Shown here one piece after another: positions 10,587 through 20,941 of a stretch of DNA of 64,000 bases (positions are counted from its first letter, which is position 1; the number at the start of each line of letters is the position of its first letter). The notes beneath the pieces were generated by a model. It saw only the letters and a list, made by a program, of their open reading frames with translations, did not search any database and had not been told where the DNA came from. The DNA comes from Amyelois transitella (taxonomy: Eukaryota; Arthropoda; Insecta; Lepidoptera; Pyralidae), in contig NC_083536.1 in NCBI RefSeq assembly GCF_032362555.1, forward strand, positions 12,333,052-12,397,051, given 5' to 3'. Made by a program: the position numbers and the translations under genes.

Positions 10587-12603
10587 GGGGTGCTAAGTGC
10601 GGGAAACCTCCTCGAGTGCCCTGTCTCTTGAAGGCCTTGCTTCTGTTGCCTGATTCCAATGAATCCGGTGACAGCGGTGGGCTGACAAGGGACACGGGAC
10701 GGTGCACCCCGGGCGACAGCAAATAACTCCCCGATTGACGGGGTCTTGTTTGTTGTTGGCCAATGTCCCGCAAAAGCGGGGTCCCCTGTGGGGCCTTCGC
10801 GAGAGGCGTGGTCTATTTATTTAGACCCTCGCGTGTCGGGCGCCGTTCCCTCTTGTCTGCTTTCAGACGAGAGCGGATGTGGCGCAACTCTTCGCGCGGC
10901 GTTCCGGTTTCGGCCGGCGTCGGGCAACTCGTTACCCCAACTGATGGGGCCGAGGGTACTGTGCTATCATGGCCAGCGCCGCGAGGAAGAAAACCTCAAT
11001 AAAAAATAACCCCAATCCCACGGTCGGGCGTGCCTAGGGGATGAATGGCGGGGGGGGAACCCCGTCTCGAGCGCCCAATCTTTCAGGGACCGAACCCTTG
11101 TAAAAAAGGAAATATATGATATGTCGCTTCTTAAGACTTCACTACCCCAGGAGGGTACCGGCCGCGCCGCGGTCGGAGAATCCCTCCCCGCGTCCTCGGG
11201 CGCGGGCTGCCCCACCGTATCTGGGGGGGGCAAGAACCGACATAGGGACGCAAGTCCCTTAATATTGACGTCGCAGCCAGAGGCTGGCTCACTCTCCGAA
11301 GGCGGAATGGGTGAGCGTAGAAAGCTTACTGGAGGTGCAACCCCGACAGCGGGCTCCAAAAAGGGGCCGTGAGGGGGAGGATGGTGCCAGTGCAGAAATG
11401 CCGGCAACGAAAGCGCCCAAGGCGCCAATTATGAAGGCCGCGAAAGCGGCGAAAAAAGGTGGTCGGCCGAAGTCGACTTTGTCCGCTGACGCCCGTCGGG
11501 AGTTAGTGGCGGCAAAGCGCGATGAGGCTGAAAAGGCGGTGGCCGAGATGGCCAAAAAGGCGGAGACGCTGCAGGCGTCATCGCCCGCAGACAAGGGCAC
11601 CCTTGGGGACCAGGCCGCAACCAATATAAAAATCATCCGGGAAATTGCGGCCCATTCAGGGAACCTCAAGGGTACCTTTCAAAAGGGCCTGAAGGACGCT
11701 GCGGCGTCCCTAGAGAAGGTGATGTCGGCTCTGAGCTCTGGGTCGACAGGTGAGGAGGCTGAGCGCCTGCGCGTAATATGCGAGCGCATGGAAGCAAAGG
11801 TCTCCTCACTTGAGAAAGAAGTGGCGCAGCTCAGAGCTGCCATTAATAGTGAGCGTCCCGAACGGGCGGCCCTTGCGCCTGCCCCTTTGACAGAATTCCG
11901 GCAGGAGGAGACTGAGGTGCTGCAGCGCCTCATTCTCTCCACGATGAGTCCTGTACTGGACGCCCGTTTTGAGGGCCTCCAGGACCGTCTCCTGCCGGCG
12001 AAAAGTTTGCGGCCCGCACTGGCAGCCGATAAACGCCGTACGCCGGCGAAAGAGACGTCGGGTGATAGGTTGGCTGCCTCGGTGGCCGACATGCTCCCGG
12101 TCTCCGACACCGATGTGGAGGAGGTGCCGGTGCCGGCTCCGGCAAGCCGTACGGCCGTGTGGCGGAAGGCGCCCCCCCAACCGACCCCTGAACCCAAGCC
12201 CAAAAAGGGCAAAGGCAAACGGGGTAGGAAGGGAAAGGGCAAGAAAGGGAACTCTGCCCCTACGGCGCCTGAGCCGGTACCGTTGGTGACTCCACCACGG
12301 TCGTCAATGAGGTCGGCCAACTCATCATCCTACGCAGCCGTAACGGCTGCGCCGGCGTCACGGCCAACCGCTCTGCCTCCGGCTCCTGGGCCAAGCGAAG
12401 AGCCCTGGAAAAAGGTGCCGGAGAAGGATGCCAGGAGGAAGTCTGCCGCTGCCGCTGCCCCACCCCGGGGTAACCAGGCTGCGGCCAAAAAAGAGAAGGG
12501 TCCACAACCGCCCAAACTCCGCCCACCGCGGTCGGCTGCGGTTGTGATCAGGCTGCGGCCGGACGCGGAAAAGCGGGGAGCGACATATGGTCAGATCATG
12601 GAT
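10587..12603 (+). mobile_element. SART-A copy 1: 5' UTR and most of ORF1
   Basis: The element starts GGGGTGCTAAG directly after (TTAGG)5, as in the copy at 51440, so this is the true 5' end. The 5' UTR (10587-11120) is GC-rich and closely matches 51440-51977. Homology stops at about 12603, where a Kabuki-like fragment in reverse orientation takes over. ORF2 and the 3' end are absent. Confidence 0.85.
11121..12603 (+). pseudogene. SART-A ORF1 (Gag-like), frameshifted and 3'-truncated
   Basis: It starts at the ATG giving MSLLKTSLPQEG, as in the copy at 51978. An extra A in the run near 11300 (ccgaaggcgg here, ccgaggcgg there) shifts the frame early. The rest continues in the frame that opens before 11311. 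The body has an Ala/Lys-rich stretch, a predicted coiled coil (ERLRVICERMEAKVSSLEKE) and a basic low-complexity segment (KGKGKRGRKGKGKK). The zinc knuckles expected at the C-terminus are missing because the copy breaks off at 12603. Confidence 0.8.
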
Positions 12604-13150
12604 CATCATAAGTTTATCTGGAGCCAATCTCCGAGGAGAACAAGAAACTGGGGGGCCTGGAGTGGTTCTTATGTAATGAACTGTGTTGTGTTTAGGCGAA
12701 TGTGGTGTACCAGCAGGTCGAGTTATTTGTGGAAACTCACCGAGAATGTTGAAATACCTCCCTTCGCCAGTCAAGACCTTAACACTTGGTACGGCTGATT
12801 CTGTAAAAGAAATACTAGCAAAAGTTGAAACATTGGTGCTGCTGTCAATTAAGCGTCTATTTCTTATGTCTACAACTAAATTATAAAAACTAAGAAAGTC
12901 CACACCAATGATTGCCTTGGTAACGTCGACGAAGTCCAAGATTTAAATTCAACTGTACTGAACCGTAAGTGTTTATTGTAGATCCGTTGGCTGCACACAA
13001 CTCATAGTTTGATTTAGCACGTCGTTCATTGATCATGTACCTCGGTATGATGCATAAGTCACTTCCGGTATCAATGAGGAATTGAACTTTGGATCTGCTA
13101 TCAACCACGAACAAGCGACCAGTCATTTGCGGGCAATCGTCAGTCGCCAT
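12604..13150 (-). pseudogene. Kabuki-like Pol: protease and start of RT, frameshifted
   Basis: It begins at the ATG at 13150, which overlaps the gag stop as TAATG. The first 75 or so residues hold a retropepsin with FLIDTGSDLCIIPR. A one-base shift near 12940 moves the reading to another frame, which continues TKAIIGVDFLSFYNLVVD, EFPQITRPAG, HNTVHYIRTTPGPPV and RRLAPDK. These are the protease-RT linker and RT entry typical of the CsRn1/Kabuki group. It stops there, long before the catalytic RT motifs, so the gene is dead. Confidence 0.85.
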
Positions 13151-14025
13151 TACCGACTGCCCTGGGAGTTTTCCGCTTTAAAATCGCAGGGGGTGATGCA
13201 TTTCCTGGCTTTGCCTCCAAATTTAGCATGGTACCAGCACAGTGGTTGCTTCCTATAGCGCGAATTGGATCGGCTGCGGTTGCGGTTACCATAATTGGAT
13301 CGATTCTGCGATCTGGAACGGTTATGGGCTGTCAGGGCTTTCACCTGCCTAGTAAGCTCCGCAATCTGTTTCGCCATATCTTCCATAGTTATGGCGGAAT
13401 GATTTAAAGAAGACGTGGATGCTACCGTAGGCGCTGGAGGTGCGATGTCCTGGATACGGTCTGCTAAATCTGCTAAGGTTTCTATTGGTGATGAGGCTTG
13501 CGAAGCGATGACCTGCTGCATGTTGTGAGGAAGGCGGCTAGTCCAGATAGTCCTCACAAAATCTTCGGGAACGCCGGGTCCAGCCAAGTGTTGGAGGTGT
13601 CGAAGAAATTGGGATGGCTTTCGATCACCAAGCTCTTCATGCATAAGGAGTTGCTTGACCTTCTTCTCCTTTGAGGCCGACAAACGCTTTATGAGTTCAC
13701 TTTTAAGCTTTTCGTATTTGTTGGTAGCCGGAGGGGAAACAATAATATCTTCAACTTCTGCAGCATATTGGTTGTCTAACTGAGATATAACATAATAAAA
13801 TTTTGTCGTATCAGCGGTGATGTTAGATATTAGGAATTGGCCCTCCAACTGCGCGAACCAAATCATAGGTTTATCTGGCCAAAATGGTGCAATCCGAACT
13901 CCGACTCGGTAGATGTCCGATGGTACCGTGGAAACGCGCGCTTCGGTAGTGTCGCGTTGACCAAAGTCCGGTGCGCTTTTTTCTCGTTGTACCGACTTCA
14001 TTGATTCTTCGCTATCACTTGCCAT
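13150..14025 (-). CDS. Kabuki/CsRn1-like Gag
   Basis: This is an intact 291-codon frame. Residues 40-110 carry the retrotransposon Gag block of this clade: APFWPDKPMIWFAQLEGQF, YYVISQLD and LKSELIKRLSASKEKKVKQL. This is followed by GDRKPSQFLRHLQ and RLPHNMQQV. Near the C-terminus is the CHCC-type finger of the group (CWYHAKFGGKARKC then PC). Capsid assembly and RNA packaging are the family roles. The stop overlaps the pol ATG (TAATG), which suggests that pol was translated by termination and re-initiation. With pol broken next door the element cannot move by itself. Confidence 0.88.
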   Translation of the reverse strand: MASDSEESMKSVQREKSAPDFGQRDTTEARVSTVPSDIYRVGVRIAPFWPDKPMIWFAQLEGQFLISNITADTTKFYYVISQLDNQYAAEVEDIIVSPPATNKYEKLKSELIKRLSASKEKKVKQLLMHEELGDRKPSQFLRHLQHLAGPGVPEDFVRTIWTSRLPHNMQQVIASQASSPIETLADLADRIQDIAPPAPTVASTSSLNHSAITMEDMAKQIAELTRQVKALTAHNRSRSQNRSNYGNRNRSRSNSRYRKQPLCWYHAKFGGKARKCITPCDFKAENSQGSR

Positions 14026-14041
14026 TTACTGTGGTTCTTTG

Positions 14042-14511
14042 GACGGGGTCACCAGTTTAGGTATAGCCAAAAGATAGGAGTTACCTTGATTGTAATTGTG
14101 TGTCCGGTGTAGGTAGCAAATAAATCACTTAACTCACGGAAATGTTTATATAGTTTATTTAACAGAAGGCAAGATAAAAGCACAGTGAATAGCAAGATAG
14201 AATTTAAAGATCACAGCACAGATAGAAAGAAAAGTTCGTAAGATAAGCTATAGAAAAGATAGTTCAGCCAATTGCGTACGTGCGTAATAATGTAAACAAA
14301 GCGTTAGCAATGAATGTACAAGCGACGTGAGCTTCGCGTCAGGATATGATCTCGACTAGCCGATGGTCAGCGACGACGGCCGAGGAATGCGCTCGCGCAA
14401 CGCCCAGCGAAACCGGTTTTGATCTACGGGGATAATACGCGTTTCCATAAGACCGCGACTACAACTGACTGGTACACGGCACATCCGATACGATATTCAA
14501 TATTGATATCA
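14042..14511 (-). repeat. Putative 5' LTR and primer-binding site of the Kabuki-like fragment
   Basis: Just upstream of gag the - strand reads CTAAAC then TGGTGACCCCGTCC. A TGG-initial, tRNA-3'-end-like string in this place is what a primer-binding site looks like. The about 455 bases beyond it (14057-14511), starting TGATATCAATATTG, would be the LTR. Both edges are inferred, because no second LTR is in the window. Confidence 0.45.
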
Positions 14512-14695
14512 TGTATATTAGGATTTAGATTGTAAATATAAAGTGTAAACATTATTAATATTTAGAATTAGGAAAGTGTATATATTGTAAATAAATAAAT
14601 TGTAAATATAAAATTTGTTAAGGTTTAAATTATAAAATATAAACTTGTATAAATAAAATAGTAAAATGTATAATTGATATATGTATATACACATG
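14512..14695. other. AT-rich spacer with no recognised feature
   Basis: About 180 bases of strongly AT-rich DNA lie between the Kabuki-like fragment and the 3' part of T2 copy C. They show no similarity by eye to the 3' UTR of T2 copy D, and no ORF of note. They may be a diverged 3' UTR of copy C or other inserted DNA. Confidence 0.5.
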
Positions 14696-15636
14696 CAAGG
14701 TAGGTCACCTACAGGTTCGATTTTCATTTTAAGGCACATCATTGTGTATTTTTCGCGGCTACTGTAGAATATTGGACAGTGTTCTAAAAGGTGGTGCACA
14801 TCCTGAGGAGTCTCGTCGTCGCAAGGACAACGATCGTCCTCAGTTATTTTGTATTTGTGGAGATATGATTTGTGGTATCCGTGTCCAGTTAGGATTTGTG
14901 TGATGGTGAAGGAGATTTTTACAAATTTTCTGAAATCGGCTATTGCATGTATGGATGAGAAAAAAGATTTTGTGATGGCCCCTTGTGGGGCCGCCTCGTA
15001 TTCACACTACCAAGCGTCTAAAGTGCGCTGACGCAGAAGTCGCTTGGCGTGTGAGAGTGGGAAGTGGTTTAGCAGTGTTGCGGTTTTCTTCTCGGCGGCC
15101 TCTTTCGCCGCAACATCTGCTATCTCATTCCCCACTATGCCGACATGAGCCTTAGTCCAGATGAATTTGACGGTTATGTGGATGGATGAGAGGAAGGAGA
15201 TGAGATGGTGAATTTGGTTGACTAGAGGGTCGGTGTTGCTGCGGTCTTGGATGGCCTTAAGGGAAGATTGGGAGTCCGAGAAGATGAGGGCTTCGGCAAA
15301 GTCTCGGTTTGAATTTTTGAGCCACTTTAGGGCTTCTGTAATGGCAAATAGTTCGCACATAAAGACCGAAGTAGTGCGGCACAACTTAAATTTCTTTATT
15401 ACTGGCTGTTGATCTTCCATCATCACCACAAAGGATGCCCCCGCTTGCCCGTCCTCTTTTTTACTGCCATCAGTAAAGATGTTGGGAGCGTCCGGGTTAA
15501 TGAGATCAGTTGTGTCATTCTGTGTTATGGCTTCGGCGAAGGAGATGGAGATCCGGCTAGCGGGGTGTAAGAGATCCTTTATAGGGACACGTCTGTGAAG
15601 TTTGATATCCTGAGGTAGGTCCTCAAAAGTATCAAA
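14696..15636 (-). pseudogene. T2 copy C ORF2, RNase H and zinc-knuckle part
   Basis: The region matches the C-terminal third of copy D ORF2. RNase H motifs are visible: CELFAITEALKWL, IFSDSQSSLKAIQDRS and KAHVGIVGNEIADVAAKEAA. The ITEI-like linker and HHLLEHCPIFYSSREK of the zinc knuckle lie further left in another frame, so at least one indel separates them, near 15007. The piece is cut from the RT part by the LINE insertion at 15637-16047. Confidence 0.8.
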
Positions 15637-16047
15637 TCAAATCAAATCAAATCTATTTATTGTGGAGCACAGGTAAAAAGATAATATAATTGTATAGAGT
15701 ATCACTGAGTCCTGTCTTTACAGACGTACAATAATTAATTACATACATTTATATAAAATAAAGTCAACATAAAAATTAAAATAAAATTGAAAATTGACAG
15801 TACACACATCAAAAATAAGAATTATATAAATTAAATCGAATTATTATGTCAAATTGTCTTGTAAAAAATCTTTAACAGTGTAATAACATCTTTCTATTAA
15901 AAGCTGTTTAATTGTCTTTTTAAATGTCACTAAATCTTCGGTCTTATAACTATCTGGCAATTTATTAAAAATCTTAGGAGCCATCCCGATCACATTATTA
16001 CTTATCAAAGATTTATGATGTCCTCCAATAACCAACTTCTGCTGGTA
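15637..16047 (-). mobile_element. 5'-truncated LINE with (ATTTG)n tail inside T2 copy C ORF2
   Basis: On the - strand a remnant coding tail (MAPKIFNKLPDSYK...FKKTIKQLLIERCYYTVKDFL, 15844-16026) is followed by an AT-rich 3' UTR. The tail is ATTTG repeated about five times (15640-15664). C-termini of this form and short-repeat tails are typical of CR1/Jockey-superfamily LINEs in insects. T2 copy D reads without a break at the same place, which shows that this is an insertion. The right edge is approximate. Confidence 0.75.
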
Positions 16048-18722
16048 TTGAGGTCTCACACGATCTACGAGTACCCGTCGTTTTTATGTTGTGGACTTCA
16101 TAAGCCTCTTTTATCACCAGATGAAGGGGTGGAAATTGCGCTAGGGCCTCAGCGGCTACCGCAGAGATGGTGTGGAACCCTCTTATGGCTCTGATCGCGA
16201 ATGCTCTCTGAAATGCTCGTAGTGCCTGCCGTACTGAGTAAAACTTGATGGCCGTTCCCCAGATTCCAGCAGCATAAGTGATGATGGGTGTGATTACTTG
16301 TCTGTAAATGCATTCTACATTTTCAGAGTGGACGCCCCAAGTCGGCCTGACGAATTTGCACAGATTTTTGAATATCTTGGTGGCTTTTCCTATTATGTAT
16401 TTCGAGTGTTGTATAAAGTTTAATTTATCGTCGATTATAACCCCTAGGAGTTTGATCTGTTGCAATATTGGAATGACGGTGTTGCTGATAGTTATTCGGG
16501 CTTGTTTGGTTTGTGCAGTGAAAGAGATGGCTTGGGTTTTTTCAGGACCGAATTGGAGCTTGACTCTTTTCCCCCATGAGTATATGACATCAAGACACTT
16601 CCCGGTGGCAGTCTCGACTTCCTCCCGAGTCTTGCCCTCAACGATTAGGAGTACGTCATCTGCAAACGCTTGAATATGCGCGGCTTCAGGGAGTTGGATG
16701 TTCAAAAGCTCGTCCAGTATTAGGTTCCAAAACACTGGTCCGCACGCGGAGCCCTGGACGCAACCCTTAGACATGCTCTTAGAGGCCTCGCCGTCCGCAT
16801 AATTTAAAGTGACGATCCTGTCAGTGACGTAATTTCTGATAAGGTGGTAGATATTTTTGGGGCATTTGATGTGTTGGAGTCGCTTGAAAAGTGCTGGCCA
16901 CCATGCATTGTCAAATGCCGCCTTGATGTCCAGCGACACTGCCACTACTTGGCGACCGTTGGATTTTGCTGTCCTGATGACCTCTAAGGCTTTTCCGAGG
17001 GCGTCTGTTGTTGAAGTTTGCTCCCTGAAGCCAAACTGGTTGGTATTCAGAGAGTTTTCGCATTCGGCTTTGTACATAATCCTTTTAACGATAAGCTTTT
17101 CGAGGATTTTTCCGAAAACACAGATTAATCCTATGGGTCTGTACGAGCTCAACGAGTCCATATCAGTTTTGCCCGGTTTCGGCAAAATCTTGACTACCGC
17201 TCGTTTCCAGGGTTTTGGAAAATGGCCTGTCTGTAGGCATCTATTGTACAGAGCCGTGAGGAAGTCCGGTTGGGCCTCAAAGACCGCGCCGCAAATGTCT
17301 GAAGTGAGGTGGTCGGCTCCTGGAGCTTTTTTAGGGCTGATGTGAGAGAGACATTCTCGGATCTCTGCCTCTGAAAACAGTAGATCGTCTTCTGTGTTAG
17401 GTGATTCAGACATTGCGGCCCGCGTCTCTTGATGTTCGCTGGAATTGTCGGGGGTATCATCAGGATAAAAGTGTTTGAGGAGCGCGGAAGCTGTATTTTC
17501 GCCGCTGTCAGTGAATGCTCCACCGCAATTGAGTGTTTGTGGAGGTCTCCTCAGTGGTGAGTCCTTGATGATACGGTTTGTGACCGCCCAAACGTCTTCC
17601 TTGCCTTGCGCCTCGCAGAATTGTCGAAAATGATCAGTCGATGTTTTCGAGAGGGTCCGGGCATACTCTTGTTTAGCTTTGCTATATAGTTTTATTACCT
17701 CATCGAGGGGTTTCTTTGACTTCTTTAGGTCGTGGAGGCGATGGTGTAGACGAATGCACTCCTTCTTCTGTAGTTCTAACTCATCGGACCACCACGGGTT
17801 GTAGAACTTAGCTCCTAGTTTGCGGGGGAGCGTGCTGTAGCAGGTGTCCTGCACAATCGCGGTTAAGCGGTCTACTACCCGGTCCAGCCCGATGCCAGTG
17901 AGGGAGTCCAGTTGAGTTTGGGCGATCAGTGGCTCCATTCTTTCGTTGAGCTTTTCACGAAACCTATCCCAATCGGCACGGTATGTCGAAAACCTAAATG
18001 TAGTTGTACTTTTGGGCTTTTCTGGTCTGCGTGCAGTATGAAGCTCATATTCGACAGCATTGTGGTCTGAGGATGGGCAGGCGTCGCTATTGACTCTCCA
18101 GTTGTGAACGGCGTCCGCAAGACTCTGGGACGAGTAGGTGATATCGACTACCAATGAACAATGGGCACCATGTCGGATCGCTTCGAAAGTAGGAACATGA
18201 CCGACGTTGCAGACGACCATGTTGTGCGAGGCCATGACCGCGACAACGTCCTCCCCTCGGGAGTTCGCCGACGCTTCGCCCCACTCCTGGTGGCTGCCAT
18301 TGGCATCGCCGCCAACCAGCTGCAAGGATGAACCTGCTGACCGGAGGAAACGATCCAATTTTTCAATGGTGTTGTCGTTGTCCATGTTTGGTTCGATATA
18401 AAAGGATGCTACTTCCAATTTGCTGAGACCCAGACTGACTCTAGCTATGACCAGATTTGCGGTGGAAAGCTGCGTAATTCCCAGAGCTGCCACCTTAGAT
18501 GTTGTTACGATGCAAGCCTTGACTCGTGAGCCATTTGGGAATTGGTAGATGTTTATGCCGGGAGGGGGTTTTACCTCGAGGGAGGCTCCCACATATGGTT
18601 CGGAAATTAAAGCGATGTCATAGGAATTTAGGTGAAAATACCTAAAGAATTCCTGCTGTGAAATATAAGAGCGCTGGAGGTTACACTGTATACTTAATCT
18701 TTAGTTTGTTGTTAATAACCAT
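16048..18722 (-). pseudogene. T2 copy C ORF2, endonuclease and RT part
   Basis: The expected ATG at 18722 overlaps the ORF1 stop, as in copy D, but a frameshift before 18592 leads to an early stop. After it the frame is open for about 850 codons. The endonuclease shows LVGGDANGSHQEWG and PSSDHNAVEYE. The RT has FGFREQTSTTDALG, SLDIKAAFDNAWW, KGCVQGSACGPVFWN and AFADDVLLIVEG. The C-terminal RT/thumb region runs up to the LINE insertion. Catalytic residues are kept, but the start and end are broken. Confidence 0.85.
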
Positions 18723-19930
18723 AGTCGGTGCTTTCCTGTAGGGATTTGACTGCGTTGACTATTCTAGGGCATAACTTATTGTCGGTGGCTGAATGATTTG
18801 TGTTCGCGCTACGCACAGCTTTGCAATTATAGCAGCACTTTTTGTCAGGGTTGGCACGGTCGGGGCACGAGGTAACGTGGTGAGCAGTGGAGCCGCAGTG
18901 GGCGCACGGGTAGAACTCTGCGGTGCATTTGCCGTTAGTGTGCCCGAACTGCAGGCACTTGTAACATTGCACGAAGCGGCTGAAGTCCGCCACGTGCACC
19001 CGCTGATGCTCCACGTTCACGCGCTCACCCTCGACCAGCCTACGTCGGATTGCCGGGGCCACTTCTAGCACTGCATTGTAAAAACGATCGTTGCGGTTTT
19101 TGAGGAGAAAGCAGAGGCGGACGTCCTCGGGTGGGATTTGGTTTTGGTGGCTTACCACGTCCACCAATTCCTCCCTCTGTACCTCCTTGCTGACTCCCTT
19201 CAGGATGACGAGTGGGCGACGAAGTTTTGACTCCTCCGCTACGATTCCGGGTATGTTGTTTACTTTATGTAAGACTTCGTCGCGCTGTTCATTTGTGTCG
19301 AATTCGACCTTTATCATATTTTGGCGCAGAGATTTTACTTTGTTGGGGGCAAAAGTTGAGTTGCGGAAGGAAATGTGTTTCCTCCATTCGTCATATACGA
19401 CTGTCTGTTTGTCGCTGGCTTCTTTGGTTTTGACTATTATTGAAGGTAGGGTGCGCGAAGGGGGAGGGATGCGTTTTGGGGAGGGCGTCGCCACGGCCGC
19501 GGCAAAAGATTTAGTGAGCGCCGGTGGAGAGGGCGCTGGAGCCGGCAACATGGCCTTCAGCTCCTCGCGGATGCTCTCCCGGATGACCGAGACAATAGAG
19601 CTCTGATCCGGGAGGCTCTCTGAAGCCGGAGGAGGCGCAGTTTTCGGCTCGGCCTCATTAACCCTTGCCAGCGCCTGCGCAGCTCTTTGGATCTCTTGCG
19701 CTGCCGTGGAGATGAGCCGTTTATTGGATGCAGTTACGCTCTTTCCCTCGTTTACGGCTTTTCGTTAGTTTCGTTATCACGGTCATGAACGAGTCTATGC
19801 CTTTCACCTCCTCAGAGTGAGCCGGCAACTCTATGACCATGTTACTATTGGCGGACTTACTCGATTTGCCAGTAGTCGGTTTAGAGGTTGGTGCAGTTTT
19901 GGTGGATATTTGAGTAACCTCGGTTTCTAT
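18712..19930 (-). pseudogene. T2 copy C ORF1 (Gag-like), frameshifted
   Basis: The last 279 residues are open and end ...STDYGY at TAA 18712-18714. They contain an RRM-like stretch (RPLVILKGVSKEVQREEL) and three zinc knuckles: CYKCLQFGHTNGKC, CAHCGSTAHHVTSC and CCYNCKAVRSANTNHSATDNKLC. The N-terminal part (an ATG at 19840 and open codons upstream of it) is in another frame, so a one-base change near 19755 breaks the gene. The protein would bind element RNA together with ORF2 product. Confidence 0.8.
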
Positions 19931-20405
19931 GAAAATTACGGAAAAAAATTAATAATTAAATAACTACTGAACCGAATTTGATGATTTTGGTGTCTAACGA
20001 TAGGGAATAATTAACGGAATGATAGACAGAAACTAATTAGACAGGGTTTGATATAAAAAATTTGAATTACCGAGAAAAAAATGTGATTTTTGATAACTGA
20101 AACTACTAAAAACAAGAAAAACAAAGGGAAATTGAGTCGGATTTTTACCGGGAATGGCGCAAAATGAGGGGATAGGCAGCAGGAACGATATTCAGAAGTA
20201 AAAAGAGGGAGTTCGGAGGGAAAAAATTAGTTTAGGGATGAAAAAAGGTATTTAAATAGCAAAAAAACCGTTAGAAGAGAAAAACGCCGAAAAAGTATGA
20301 AAAACCACAAGGATCGGGAACAAAGGGGGTGCAGGATGGATGGCCGCGTCGAGACGAAGAGATTGAGGTATCACAAGTTGGTGTAAGTACTCAAGAGATG
20401 GGTGG

Positions 20406-20407
20406 TT

Positions 20408-20410
<3 letters not shown>
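20406..20410 (+). repeat. Single telomeric TTAGG unit
   Basis: GGTTAGG lies between the 5' end of T2 copy C and the poly(T) of T3 copy E. It is a minimal remnant of the telomeric target. Confidence 0.75.
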
Positions 20411-20481
<71 letters not shown>

Positions 20482-20482
<1 letters not shown>

Positions 20483-20583
20483 ATGAGCAGGTGGTGAAAT
20501 CCATCATGGACAGCCTGGGAAGGAGGACCCAGGTAGTGCCGGACTCTTACCGTGCTAAAACACCAAAACACCACCTGCTCATG
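20482..20583 (-). other. 3'-terminal inverted repeat of T3 copy E
   Basis: CATGAGCAGGTGGTG (20482-20496) and its exact reverse complement CACCACCTGCTCATG (20569-20583) bracket 72 bases. They start six bases from the poly(A) tail. In RNA this gives a 15-bp stem at the 3' end, where the RT of such elements recognises its template. Confidence 0.8.
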
Positions 20584-20941
20584 GAAACTCCATCAGGAGG
20601 GACCCTGTGTGGGAGGACAGGGATCTTGTGTTTCCTTGTATATTTTCTATTTGATAATTGTATTATTTATTTGTGTTTAATATATCATATTTGGTATCGT
20701 CTATTCATTATTCTATATTTCTCATTATTATTATTCTCATCTTCTTCTTATTATTCTATTCTACTCTCATCTTTGGTTTTGTTCCTCTTAATTGTTTGTG
20801 TAGCCAGTTTTGTGCAGTAATTTAAAAATTTTTCTCTTATTCTTTTATTTTCTAAAATTGTTGCCAGATTTTCTGTGCAAATTTTTTCGCCGATCTCTAT
20901 TTCTAGGTCATTTCTTTCTTTGGCATATACTGCGCATTCGG

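Larger units (their letters stand above)
12604..14511 (-). mobile_element. Kabuki/CsRn1-like Ty3 element, truncated at the start of RT
   Basis: Read on the - strand it holds a putative 5' LTR, a primer-binding-site-like sequence, gag, protease and the first residues of RT, and then breaks off at 12604 inside SART-A ORF1. RT, integrase and the 3' LTR are absent. It is therefore a truncated fragment at a rearrangement junction and not a clean insertion. Confidence 0.8.
14696..20403 (-). mobile_element. T2 copy C: degenerate TRAS-type LINE with RNase H, carrying a LINE insertion
   Basis: Copy C parallels T2 copy D (42072-47567) through ORF1 and ORF2. Its 5' end at about 20403 meets a single GGTTAGG followed by the poly(T) of copy E. 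Its 3' end diverges from copy D near 14700 and no poly(A) tail is seen. A 5'-truncated LINE (15637-16047) interrupts ORF2. Several one-base shifts make the copy inactive. About 470 bases (19930-20403) upstream of ORF1 are AT-rich 5' UTR. Confidence 0.8.

Noticed and set aside
15640-15664. The ATCAA repeat as degenerate telomeric sequence.
   Set aside because: The unit is ATTTG on the - strand, not CCTAA/TTAGG, and it directly follows a LINE coding tail, so it is that LINE's 3' tail.
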